Notes under the pieces: generated by a model
Databases searched by the model: none
Told to the model about the DNA's origin: nothing
The model's input: only the letters and a program-made list of their open reading frames with translations
Origin: Stygiolobus caldivivus
GTDB lineage: Archaea; Thermoproteota; Thermoprotei_A; Sulfolobales; Sulfolobaceae
NCBI RefSeq assembly: GCF_019704315.1
Contig: NZ_AP024597.1
Location: forward strand, 2,826,501 to 2,890,500
Direction: 5' to 3'
DNA: 64,000 nucleotides
Program-made: the position numbers and the translations under genes
In this document: piece after piece, positions 48,933-56,499 of the stretch
Layout of the letters: every line of letters starts with the position of its first letter
Numbering within the stretch: position 1 is the first letter of the stretch

Positions 48933-50455
48933 TATAGTAGTCTGAGGTCTATCCCCTCATTCTTTTTCAAGGTATAATACCTTAAAATGTAAATTATTAC
49001 TCCTACCAGTACAGCTATGCCAATAAACTCGTCAGCAAATGTATTACCACCTAGGGCTGGGTCAGTAATAAATACATAAGCGAGATAAACGAAATATATG
49101 AATGAAAGAGCAGATGCTATTACAATAACTGGTATTTTGCCTATTCTAAATCTACTTGCATTAGAATCTTTAAAGAAGGATTTCTTTACATAAAATATTC
49201 CTCCTAGTGATACTATAGCGAACCATATCATTCCTAAAAGAGTGGTGCCGAATAAGTCGTATATAGAAGCGAAAAATATGGATACAAGTATTATTATCAT
49301 TGTCCCTGCAAAATCTAGGAGGTGAATATATATCGGCGATTTAAACTTTGCACTTATGTAAGCAAATTTTTCCGGTAAAACTCTATCAAAGGATAGAGCG
49401 AAGACATACCTTGCAAAGATAGCTATCCCGTATCCTATTGTTGCTAAATCCCAGAAGGGAAATCCTATTGCGACGATCCAATCAATTATAGGGTTCTTTA
49501 TAGTTAAAATTGCATAGGTTAAGAAGTTAGGAGAAATCGGGGCATTACTAGGCCAGTTGGAAGGGGCATTATTAGCAAAATTAATCCCGACAACGTTATA
49601 CATTACCGCAAGGCTTAATGTTACTATTAGTCCTGTGAATAACAAAGAAAGGTAAAGGTTATATTTTCCTTTTTTATGTAATCCTCTAATTTCAGCAGCT
49701 ATGCTAGGTGAGGCGTTAAGCCATGGGTAGATGAACACTACGAATAGAGGTAAAAGGCTCATTGTAGCTAAAAAAGAGAAAGGAGAAGAACTTGCGGTCT
49801 CTATCTTATAATATGTAGTATTATACGGTGCTAAGAGAGAATTAACAGAGCTTACGAAGGCTGAATGCCCATAGTATAGCATACTCGCTAATGTTACTAT
49901 AGTAGAAATTATTGCTATTATAGCTGTTACTGATATAAACATAAAACCGAATTTAGGTCTAAAAATGTTTACAGCTATACCTATAGAAAAAACTACAGCA
50001 GCTAAAATTGCTGTATAGACTGGCGATAAGAGCATTGATGATACCGTTGATAACCCTGGATTTGAGTAAATTACTGAAAGAGCCCCTAAAGAAGAGCTAA
50101 GAAAAGAGGGTACTGATAGGGCTATAAGTGCTATGTATGCTAGAGTTTGTAATGCTAATCCTATTGCCAAGGGTGACGCTATCCACGGTGAGACCAACCT
50201 TGACATCCAAACATAGTCACCGCCGGTTCTGGGTATATCGATCATTAATAGTGTGTACATTATTGCTTGAGGTATGGTAAGTAGTAAACCTATTATTGAC
50301 GTTAATATCGCATTACTGCCTGGTATTAGGGCAGACGAGACAAAATATATCCCTGCACCAGCTGACATGTTACCTAAATTTATCATTATAGCATCGAGTA
50401 CCGATGCGTCTTTTATTAAGCCTGAACTCTCCCTAATAAATAGTTTCTTTTCCAT
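48911..50455 (-). CDS. APC superfamily permease, RESSGL...EIPPE type, copy 4
   Basis: The frame reaches 50506, but ATG 50455 gives MEKKLFIRESSGLIKDASVL, exactly where the three paralogues begin, and TTTAAATATTTAC lies 16-28 bp upstream as TATA box. This makes a 514-residue carrier with about 12-14 helices, ending LLYQEIPPE. The EIPPE codons overlap the convergent DUF1177 gene, whose last residues FHSGGIS are read from the opposite strand. Substrate unknown. Confidence 0.9.
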   Translation of the reverse strand: MEKKLFIRESSGLIKDASVLDAIMINLGNMSAGAGIYFVSSALIPGSNAILTSIIGLLLTIPQAIMYTLLMIDIPRTGGDYVWMSRLVSPWIASPLAIGLALQTLAYIALIALSVPSFLSSSLGALSVIYSNPGLSTVSSMLLSPVYTAILAAVVFSIGIAVNIFRPKFGFMFISVTAIIAIISTIVTLASMLYYGHSAFVSSVNSLLAPYNTTYYKIETASSSPFSFLATMSLLPLFVVFIYPWLNASPSIAAEIRGLHKKGKYNLYLSLLFTGLIVTLSLAVMYNVVGINFANNAPSNWPSNAPISPNFLTYAILTIKNPIIDWIVAIGFPFWDLATIGYGIAIFARYVFALSFDRVLPEKFAYISAKFKSPIYIHLLDFAGTMIIILVSIFFASIYDLFGTTLLGMIWFAIVSLGGIFYVKKSFFKDSNASRFRIGKIPVIVIASALSFIYFVYLAYVFITDPALGGNTFADEFIGIAVLVGVIIYILRYYTLKKNEGIDLRLLYQEIPPE

Positions 50456-50661
50456 AACGGAATTATGATAGTAAATATTTAAAACTTTATGCATTATCTT
50501 AAACAATTTGGATAAGTTGGACGGTAAAAAATGTTTAAATTTTTGCGTTAATGTTTTTCCTATTAATGGAAAACTAATGACAGATAATGGCCCTCATTTT
50601 GTGTTGTTTTTAGTAAGATCACACCTGATTTTTATAAGCTCAAATAAATATAAAGAAAATA

Positions 50662-51609
50662 ATGCTAAATGAGTGGATACCGGTCTCATTTTCTGACCAA
50701 GTTAAAAGTATTCTAAGTGTGACCACTCTTTCTAGAGATATTATCCTTTGGAACTACGCAGGTCGTATCCTAGCTTTTAACGACTTATGCCCTCACAGAT
50801 CGGCTAAGTTGTCTTTAGGTAAAGTAATAGACGGTGAGATAGAATGTCCCTATCACGGATGGCGTTTTGACCATAACGGAGAATTAGTTTTGGTACCGTC
50901 ATTAGGAAAAAAGATAAACGTTAAGCTGACTAAATATAATACACTAGAGAAGTACGGAATAGTATGGATATCTATTTCACATGAACTCCATGAGATCCCT
51001 TTTGTAAGTGAGTGGGAGAAAGAAGATTTTAGAAAGATAAGATGTGGCCCTTATGTTATTAATGCAAACCCTTTTAGGGTTATGGAAAACTTAATGGACG
51101 TATCCCACTTTCCGTTTGTCCATTCAAATTATTTAGGCGATCCTAAATTTCCTCAGATCCCAGAGTATGAAGTAGAGAAGAATTATAGAGGAGAAATAAT
51201 AGCGAAAAATATCCTAGTGTGGCAACCTAACCCAGATGGAACCACTAATGGTAGATTTTTTAACTATACTTATAAAGTGCTAACACCATTCGTCCTCTAT
51301 TTCAAGAAGGAAGATAAAGGGAATGTATTTTCAATGTTATTTGCAGTTAACCCCGTTTCTAAGGATAAAAGCATTGTTTACGCGTGGATATTTATGAACT
51401 ATGCTCATCAAGTAGATCCAGAGAGTATTAGAAAGTTCGAGGATGAAATAATAAATCAAGACAAGAAAGTCTTAGAATCCCAGCCCAAAGAATATTATCT
51501 AGATTTAAGGAAAGAAATAAGTGTCAAAGCTGATAAATTATCTATTTTTTATAGAAGAATGTTAAGAGAGAGGTTGGGAGTAATGCCGGAACTGGGTTTA
51601 ACAGAATAG
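50662..51609 (+). CDS. Rieske non-haem iron oxygenase, alpha subunit type
   Basis: A 315-residue oxygenase. The N-terminal Rieske domain holds CPHRSAKL (about 43-46) and CPYHGWRFD (about 62-66), giving the 2Cys-2His [2Fe-2S] site. The catalytic domain has NLMDVSHFPFVHSNYLGDP, with two His of the mononuclear iron, and a likely carboxylate in the later NQDKKVLESQP. It is of the VanA/monooxygenase-like size and type, which hydroxylate or demethylate aromatic and heterocyclic compounds, including purines and methylxanthines. No reductase is encoded nearby. The hydantoinase-family gene follows after 31 bp. Confidence 0.9.
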   Translation: MLNEWIPVSFSDQVKSILSVTTLSRDIILWNYAGRILAFNDLCPHRSAKLSLGKVIDGEIECPYHGWRFDHNGELVLVPSLGKKINVKLTKYNTLEKYGIVWISISHELHEIPFVSEWEKEDFRKIRCGPYVINANPFRVMENLMDVSHFPFVHSNYLGDPKFPQIPEYEVEKNYRGEIIAKNILVWQPNPDGTTNGRFFNYTYKVLTPFVLYFKKEDKGNVFSMLFAVNPVSKDKSIVYAWIFMNYAHQVDPESIRKFEDEIINQDKKVLESQPKEYYLDLRKEISVKADKLSIFYRRMLRERLGVMPELGLTE

Positions 51610-51640
51610 CTTTAATTATAGTATCTTTCTATTTACTTAC

Positions 51641-52897
51641 ATGATAATAAAAAACATAAAGATAGTCAATAAAAATAGTGAAGTTGTAGAAGCCGAAATT
51701 AAAATAGAGGAGAATAGGATAGTTAAAGTAGGCAAATCCGTTGGGAACTCAGATATGGTGTTGGATGGTAAGGGTAAGTTACTCCTGCCTGGTGGAGTTG
51801 ATAATCACGTCCATATATATAAGACATATCTAAAGGTCCCCACATCAGATGACGTAAAGAAAAGCACATCAGCAGCCCTATTAGGTGGAACTACGACTGT
51901 AATTGATTTTGCGTTCGTGGATAGAGAACCTAACTTAGACCAGAGGATTGAACAATTTAAGGACTCAGCTACCAATTATTCTTTTCATATTTTTGCCAAC
52001 ACTGTTTCTAGTGAGCTAAGTAAAATATTCGAGCGCGGGTTCAAATCGGTAAAATTTATGATGATCGAATATGCTGGACTAAAGAGTAGCTTGTCAGATT
52101 TAATAAAATTGAATGAATTTGTAAAGGAAAGAGGCGGGTATATAATGGTACATGCTGAAGATGAGGAGCTAATTAAGGTTCTGTCTGAAGGTAAGGTGGG
52201 AGAGCCTGCTCTACATCTTTTAACTAGACCTGAAGAGACTGAGATATCTGCAGTTGCAAGGGTTAATGCAATCCTTGACAGAGGTCTTATAGCTCATACT
52301 AGTGCCGGAAAGTCCCTAGATATCATAGACCATAAGAGGGTAAAGGCAGAGGCTGTTCTCCACCATCTTATTCTAGATAAAAGCGTATACGACAGGAAAG
52401 ACTCTTATATGTATGTGACCTCACCCCCAGTTAGGGATCCGGAGGAACTGTGGAAAAGGATAGATAAGGTTTATGTTATTGCTACTGACCATAACTGGTT
52501 TAATAAGAGCGTCAAAGAGGCGCATAATCAATTCCCTGATCTAGTGCCAGGCTTACCGGGTATAGAGCTTAGAGTCCCTATGATTATTACCGAGTTTATA
52601 AAAAGGGGACTACCCCTACATAGGGCTATAGAGTTACTATCGGAAAACCCAGCAAGGCTTAACGGTCTCGACACCGGAGCTATCAAAGAAGGGTATAGGG
52701 CGGACCTAGTCCTTTATGACCTGAGTAAGAAATGGAAGATCAGTATAAATACGACCCATATGGCGGATTGGACTCCTTATGAGGGATATGAAGTTATCGG
52801 AAAAGTGGATACTACAATAGTCAACGGTGAAATAGTAGTTGAAGGTAGCGAAATAGTGAGCCAAAAGAGGGGAGAGTTATTATATAATAACCTTTAA
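51641..52897 (+). CDS. Hydantoinase/dihydropyrimidinase family amidohydrolase, copy 1
   Basis: A 418-residue cyclic amidohydrolase. Metal residues are visible: DNHVHIY (two His), VKFMMIEYAG (the lysine that is carbamylated), VHAEDEE, IAHTSAG and ATDHNWFN (Asp). It would open cyclic diimides such as hydantoins, dihydropyrimidines or allantoin. It is less similar to classic dihydropyrimidinases than copy 2, so allantoinase-like or other specificity is possible. Expected to be co-transcribed with the Rieske oxygenase. Confidence 0.87.
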   Translation: MIIKNIKIVNKNSEVVEAEIKIEENRIVKVGKSVGNSDMVLDGKGKLLLPGGVDNHVHIYKTYLKVPTSDDVKKSTSAALLGGTTTVIDFAFVDREPNLDQRIEQFKDSATNYSFHIFANTVSSELSKIFERGFKSVKFMMIEYAGLKSSLSDLIKLNEFVKERGGYIMVHAEDEELIKVLSEGKVGEPALHLLTRPEETEISAVARVNAILDRGLIAHTSAGKSLDIIDHKRVKAEAVLHHLILDKSVYDRKDSYMYVTSPPVRDPEELWKRIDKVYVIATDHNWFNKSVKEAHNQFPDLVPGLPGIELRVPMIITEFIKRGLPLHRAIELLSENPARLNGLDTGAIKEGYRADLVLYDLSKKWKISINTTHMADWTPYEGYEVIGKVDTTIVNGEIVVEGSEIVSQKRGELLYNNL

Positions 52898-53046
52898 GAA
52901 GGCTCCCAAAGACCTAGTAAACCCGTAAGGCTTAATCTTATATATTCACATGGTTAATCTATAAAGGGCATCTTTCAAGGTAAGACGAAAAGCCCTCTGT
53001 AAGATAATTGTAAGGCAAATATCAGAAAGTCAAACAAGGTATATTT

Positions 53047-53153
53047 TATACTTGGCTAGAATTAAAAGAACAAGGTCTTTTCCTTACTTGTCAGAAGCTT
53101 CGACGTGATTTTAGAAAGGGTCTCTTGTCCTTCATGCTCCGATCGAGTATAAC
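53047..53153. repeat. Family A inverted-repeat element, copy 6
   Basis: A 107-bp copy; left end TTTATACTTGGCTAG, right end CTCCGATCGAGTATAA. It is the most diverged copy. Its right end lies only about 36 bp before the start codon of the next gene, and the following TTTTTATATACTC may be that gene's TATA box. A possible older half-copy starts at about 52941 (TATATTCACATGGTTAATC then TATAAAGGGCA). Confidence 0.65.
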
Positions 53154-53189
53154 CTAATTTTTATATACTCAGATATAACTGAATTATTT

Positions 53190-54341
53190 ATGTGGAGTAA
53201 AATGATAGAGAGTGTACTATCTAAGTACTTCACTGTGTATACTCAGAAGGACATATTAGAAAAATATTCAATGGATTATGGATCCCTTTCACCTATACTA
53301 TCGTCACTGAGGAAAATACCAAAAGCGGTAATAAAAATTAAAGAAGAAGAAGAAATAAAGATCCTAATGGATCTAGTTAATGAGTATAATTTTCCTGTTA
53401 TACCTAGGGGAAACGGTACAAATACATTAGGAGAGGCAATTCCGCTTAACGAAAACTCCGTAATAGTCGATATGTCAGAACTGAAAGGTTTCGAGGATAA
53501 AGTGACTTCAATAATAGTCCGACCAGGAACAGAATTTAATGAAATAGGCATAGAAAAATTACCAGTAGTCCCTACAAGCTTTAATATGGCTACAATAGGT
53601 GGATATGTTGCAGGAGGGTCCCTTGGGTTTGGCTCGCTCAAATATGGTGCGATATGGGATAATGTTAGACAAGTTGTAGTGTACACACCTAAAGGTAGAT
53701 ATACCTTAGAAGGTGAAGACACATACAGTGTAGTGCAAGCAGCTGGAACTACCGGCATAATATCTCAGATAAAAATAGCTGCTCTCAACAGACCTAGACG
53801 AATAAGCGTAATTAGGGCCGGTTTTAACACTCTAAGGAAGGCTATAGATAAAGCGTTAGACCTTCTGGAGGTGGCGGAGTTTATAAGCATAAGGAACAAG
53901 GCTATGGCTAGTATCATAGAGCCTTACCATAAGTGGGATAAATGGAATTTGATTTATGGGATAAATGACCCTGATGAAGAGGAAGATCTCCCATTCAAGG
54001 ATATAGTGACCACGTTTGCCGGTGCGTATTTTACAGTCGTTAATAGGACAAAAGTAAATTATGCGTCTATGGATATAAGTTTAGATGAGCTGGAAAAAAT
54101 AGACGATGTAAAGTGCCTTATTGACGCTGAACTAGCTAAAAGTAGAGGAAAGTACTTCTCTCACACGTATTTTTTGGGATATACATCTTTACCTAACTTG
54201 AAATCTAGTAAATTTGACCTTCACTCTTTCAGGGTTAATGATAGGGTAGAACCAGATAGATTAAAGAAGATGGTAAGTTTTAAGAGAGTAGTGGATCCTG
54301 AGGACTTGTTAAACCCTGGTAAATTGGTGATGAATACGTGA
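53190..54341 (+). CDS. GlcD-type FAD-binding oxidase, paralogue 4
   Basis: A 383-residue VAO-fold flavoprotein, shortest of the four. FPVIPRGNGTNTLGEAIPL is the FAD loop, GGYVAGGSLGFGSLKYG follows, and VVDPEDLLNPGKL closes it. It overlaps the next cytosine-deaminase-family gene by 4 bp, so the oxidase and the hydrolase probably act in one pathway. The substrate is unknown. Confidence 0.85.
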   Translation: MWSKMIESVLSKYFTVYTQKDILEKYSMDYGSLSPILSSLRKIPKAVIKIKEEEEIKILMDLVNEYNFPVIPRGNGTNTLGEAIPLNENSVIVDMSELKGFEDKVTSIIVRPGTEFNEIGIEKLPVVPTSFNMATIGGYVAGGSLGFGSLKYGAIWDNVRQVVVYTPKGRYTLEGEDTYSVVQAAGTTGIISQIKIAALNRPRRISVIRAGFNTLRKAIDKALDLLEVAEFISIRNKAMASIIEPYHKWDKWNLIYGINDPDEEEDLPFKDIVTTFAGAYFTVVNRTKVNYASMDISLDELEKIDDVKCLIDAELAKSRGKYFSHTYFLGYTSLPNLKSSKFDLHSFRVNDRVEPDRLKKMVSFKRVVDPEDLLNPGKLVMNT

Positions 54342-55570
54342 TTATAAAGAATGCCGTTAACGAGAATGGTGAGAAAATAAATATTATAATAGATGAAGGA
54401 TCAGGGATTATTAATAAGGTCGTTAAGGGAGATTATAATGATAATCATGACGATAACGTTCTCGATCTGGGAGGTAGATTTATCTCACCGGGACTTGTTG
54501 ACTCCCATGCACACATAGACAGTAATTTTTTATTAGACGTATGTAAGGAGGTAGATACCCCTAAATTCACTGAAGCGCTAAGGTCATTAATAGAATGTAA
54601 GGAAAATTTAACAGAGGATGAAATATATAGATTAGCTAAGAAATCAATGGATTATTATATAATGCATGGGACTCTTTTTATACGTAGTCATGTAATGATA
54701 GACGGCAGGAAATGGAGGGAAAGAGTTAAGTCCCTAATCAGGTTAAGAGAGGAATTTAAAGATAAAGTCTACTTACAAATAATAGGGTTTGTCCAGAGCT
54801 ATGATTATTTTGACACAGACCAAGAGGAGAGGGTGATCAAAAGCATTGAAATGGGAATAGATGGGATAGGCGGTCAACCCCATTTACAGCCCTCTCGGGA
54901 GGACGGAATATACATGATCAAAAGGTTGTTTGATATAGCAGAGCAATACAATATGATCCTAGATTTTCACGCTGATTATGCTGATGAGCCAGATTTAAAA
55001 TTCTCAGAGGTAGTAGTATCAGAGGCTATAAAGAGAAAATTATACGGTAAGGTTTCGTTGAGTCACCTAATAGCTATGCATTCGTATTATGAGGACTATG
55101 CCCACAGGCTGATGAGGTGGATAAAGAACGCAGATATAAACATTATTATATCCCCTATAACTGAGATGCAAGGTTCTGGTGCGCATGAAAATTATCCAAA
55201 AAGAAGAGGGATACCCAGAGTTAGAGATTTATTAGAAGAGAAAATTAATGTGTCTTTAGGTCACGATGATATACAAAACCATCTAAATCCTATAGGTGAT
55301 GGTGATTTACTGAAGGCATCTTTTGCCCTAATGATAGGAGATTATATGTTCTTCACTAGGTATTTTAAACAGATCCTTCAGATGATGACCTATAATGGAG
55401 CTAAGAGTTTACGAATCGAAAATTATGGTCTAGAGGAAGGGAAAAAGGCCAATTTAGTTATCTTTAACACCAAGAACCTGAAAGATACCCTGATACAGAT
55501 ACCTTCAGAACGAATGGTAATAGCTAATGGCAAGGTCATATTTAACAGTTTAAAGTCCGTAACTGTTTAA
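54338..55570 (+). CDS. Cytosine-deaminase family amidohydrolase, copy 2
   Basis: A 410-residue CodA-group protein starting with GTG inside the upstream stop. Metal ligands are kept: VDSHAHID, DFHADYADEPD (His), SHLIAMHSY and GHDDIQNHLNP (Asp). At the position of CodA Glu217, the proton shuttle needed for deamination, a Tyr is found (HADY), and the CodA AFPQEG segment is GFVQSY. A hydrolytic reaction other than deamination is therefore likely. Convergent overlap of 21 bp with the nitrilase-family gene. Confidence 0.83.
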   Translation: MIIKNAVNENGEKINIIIDEGSGIINKVVKGDYNDNHDDNVLDLGGRFISPGLVDSHAHIDSNFLLDVCKEVDTPKFTEALRSLIECKENLTEDEIYRLAKKSMDYYIMHGTLFIRSHVMIDGRKWRERVKSLIRLREEFKDKVYLQIIGFVQSYDYFDTDQEERVIKSIEMGIDGIGGQPHLQPSREDGIYMIKRLFDIAEQYNMILDFHADYADEPDLKFSEVVVSEAIKRKLYGKVSLSHLIAMHSYYEDYAHRLMRWIKNADINIIISPITEMQGSGAHENYPKRRGIPRVRDLLEEKINVSLGHDDIQNHLNPIGDGDLLKASFALMIGDYMFFTRYFKQILQMMTYNGAKSLRIENYGLEEGKKANLVIFNTKNLKDTLIQIPSERMVIANGKVIFNSLKSVTV

Positions 55571-56347
55571 TCTCTTTTTCAAGAATGGCCTTTTTATTCT
55601 GGCTTGTGTTAGTTCACTAATATTAATGTCTGCGTATACTATCCCCTCTTCCTTTCCTAGCCTACTTATTATTTCTCCCAGAGGGTTCACTACTAAAGTA
55701 TCTCCGAAGTACTCCTCTTTCTGGGAAGGGTATTCTTTTCCAATTCTGTTTATTCCAGCTATATACGCGGTATTGAACACGGCATGTGCTTGTAATTCTA
55801 ATTCCCATATTTCCTTAAACGCTGCCACAGACGGGATAAACACTATTTGGGCTCCTTTAACTACTTCGCTCCTGACAGTTTCAGGAAAGTGCCTATCATG
55901 GCAAATTACTACACCTATGGTAATATCCCCTAACTTAAACACGGGAAAACCCAAGTCTCCTACTTTAAAGAAATAATATTCGTTAAACCATTCTTCTTGC
56001 GGTAGGTGAGTTTTTCTATATTTTCCAACTATTTCTCCCTTGTCGTTTATTACAAAAGCGGTATTGTAAAAGAATGAGTTATCTACCTCAAATATTGGAA
56101 CAATTAGATTAATTTGCCTTTCTTTAGCAACCTCTCTAAATGTAGATATGGTTTCTCCATTTTCATCTTCAGCCCAGCTAAAATATTTTGGGTTCTGTTC
56201 AAACGGAAAGTAGATCGTGTTACTAAGTTCATCTAATGATATTATTTTAGCACCGTTATCTGCAGCTTTATGGACAAGTTCTACTTGCCTTTCCACATTA
56301 TCTTTCTTATCCCAGCTCATATACGTTTGAATAGCTGCTATTCGCAT
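55550..56347 (-). CDS. Carbon-nitrogen hydrolase (nitrilase superfamily, N-carbamoyl amidase type)
   Basis: A 265-residue amidase with the full Glu-Lys-Cys triad: ISLDELSNTIYF (Glu near 43), VGKYRKTHLPQEEW (Lys near 115) and IGVVICHDRHFPETVRSEVV (Cys near 150). The Cys motif and the later GINRIGKE match beta-ureidopropionases and N-carbamoyl-amino-acid hydrolases, which release ammonia, CO2 and an amino acid from ring-opened hydantoins or dihydropyrimidines. Length is normal for archaeal members. It would complete the reaction begun by the hydantoinases; specificity is inferred. Confidence 0.85.
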   Translation of the reverse strand: MRIAAIQTYMSWDKKDNVERQVELVHKAADNGAKIISLDELSNTIYFPFEQNPKYFSWAEDENGETISTFREVAKERQINLIVPIFEVDNSFFYNTAFVINDKGEIVGKYRKTHLPQEEWFNEYYFFKVGDLGFPVFKLGDITIGVVICHDRHFPETVRSEVVKGAQIVFIPSVAAFKEIWELELQAHAVFNTAYIAGINRIGKEYPSQKEEYFGDTLVVNPLGEIISRLGKEEGIVYADINISELTQARIKRPFLKKRLNSYGL

Positions 56348-56499
56348 AACTAAATACTCCCTTATCCTAGTTATTAACTGTTTTCATTTATTTAATCAAA
56401 TAAATAAGGTCTCACTGTTTAATGTAAACCTTTTACTGAGATGCGTAAAGGTCTTTTGCTAAATGTTTAAATAGTATTGTCTAAAAGTAAAAAGATCAA

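Noticed and set aside
52941-53045. Possible additional family A copy in tandem before copy 6
   Set aside because: TATAAAGGGCA in the left arm fits, but the right arm pairs poorly; noted only as a possible decayed copy.
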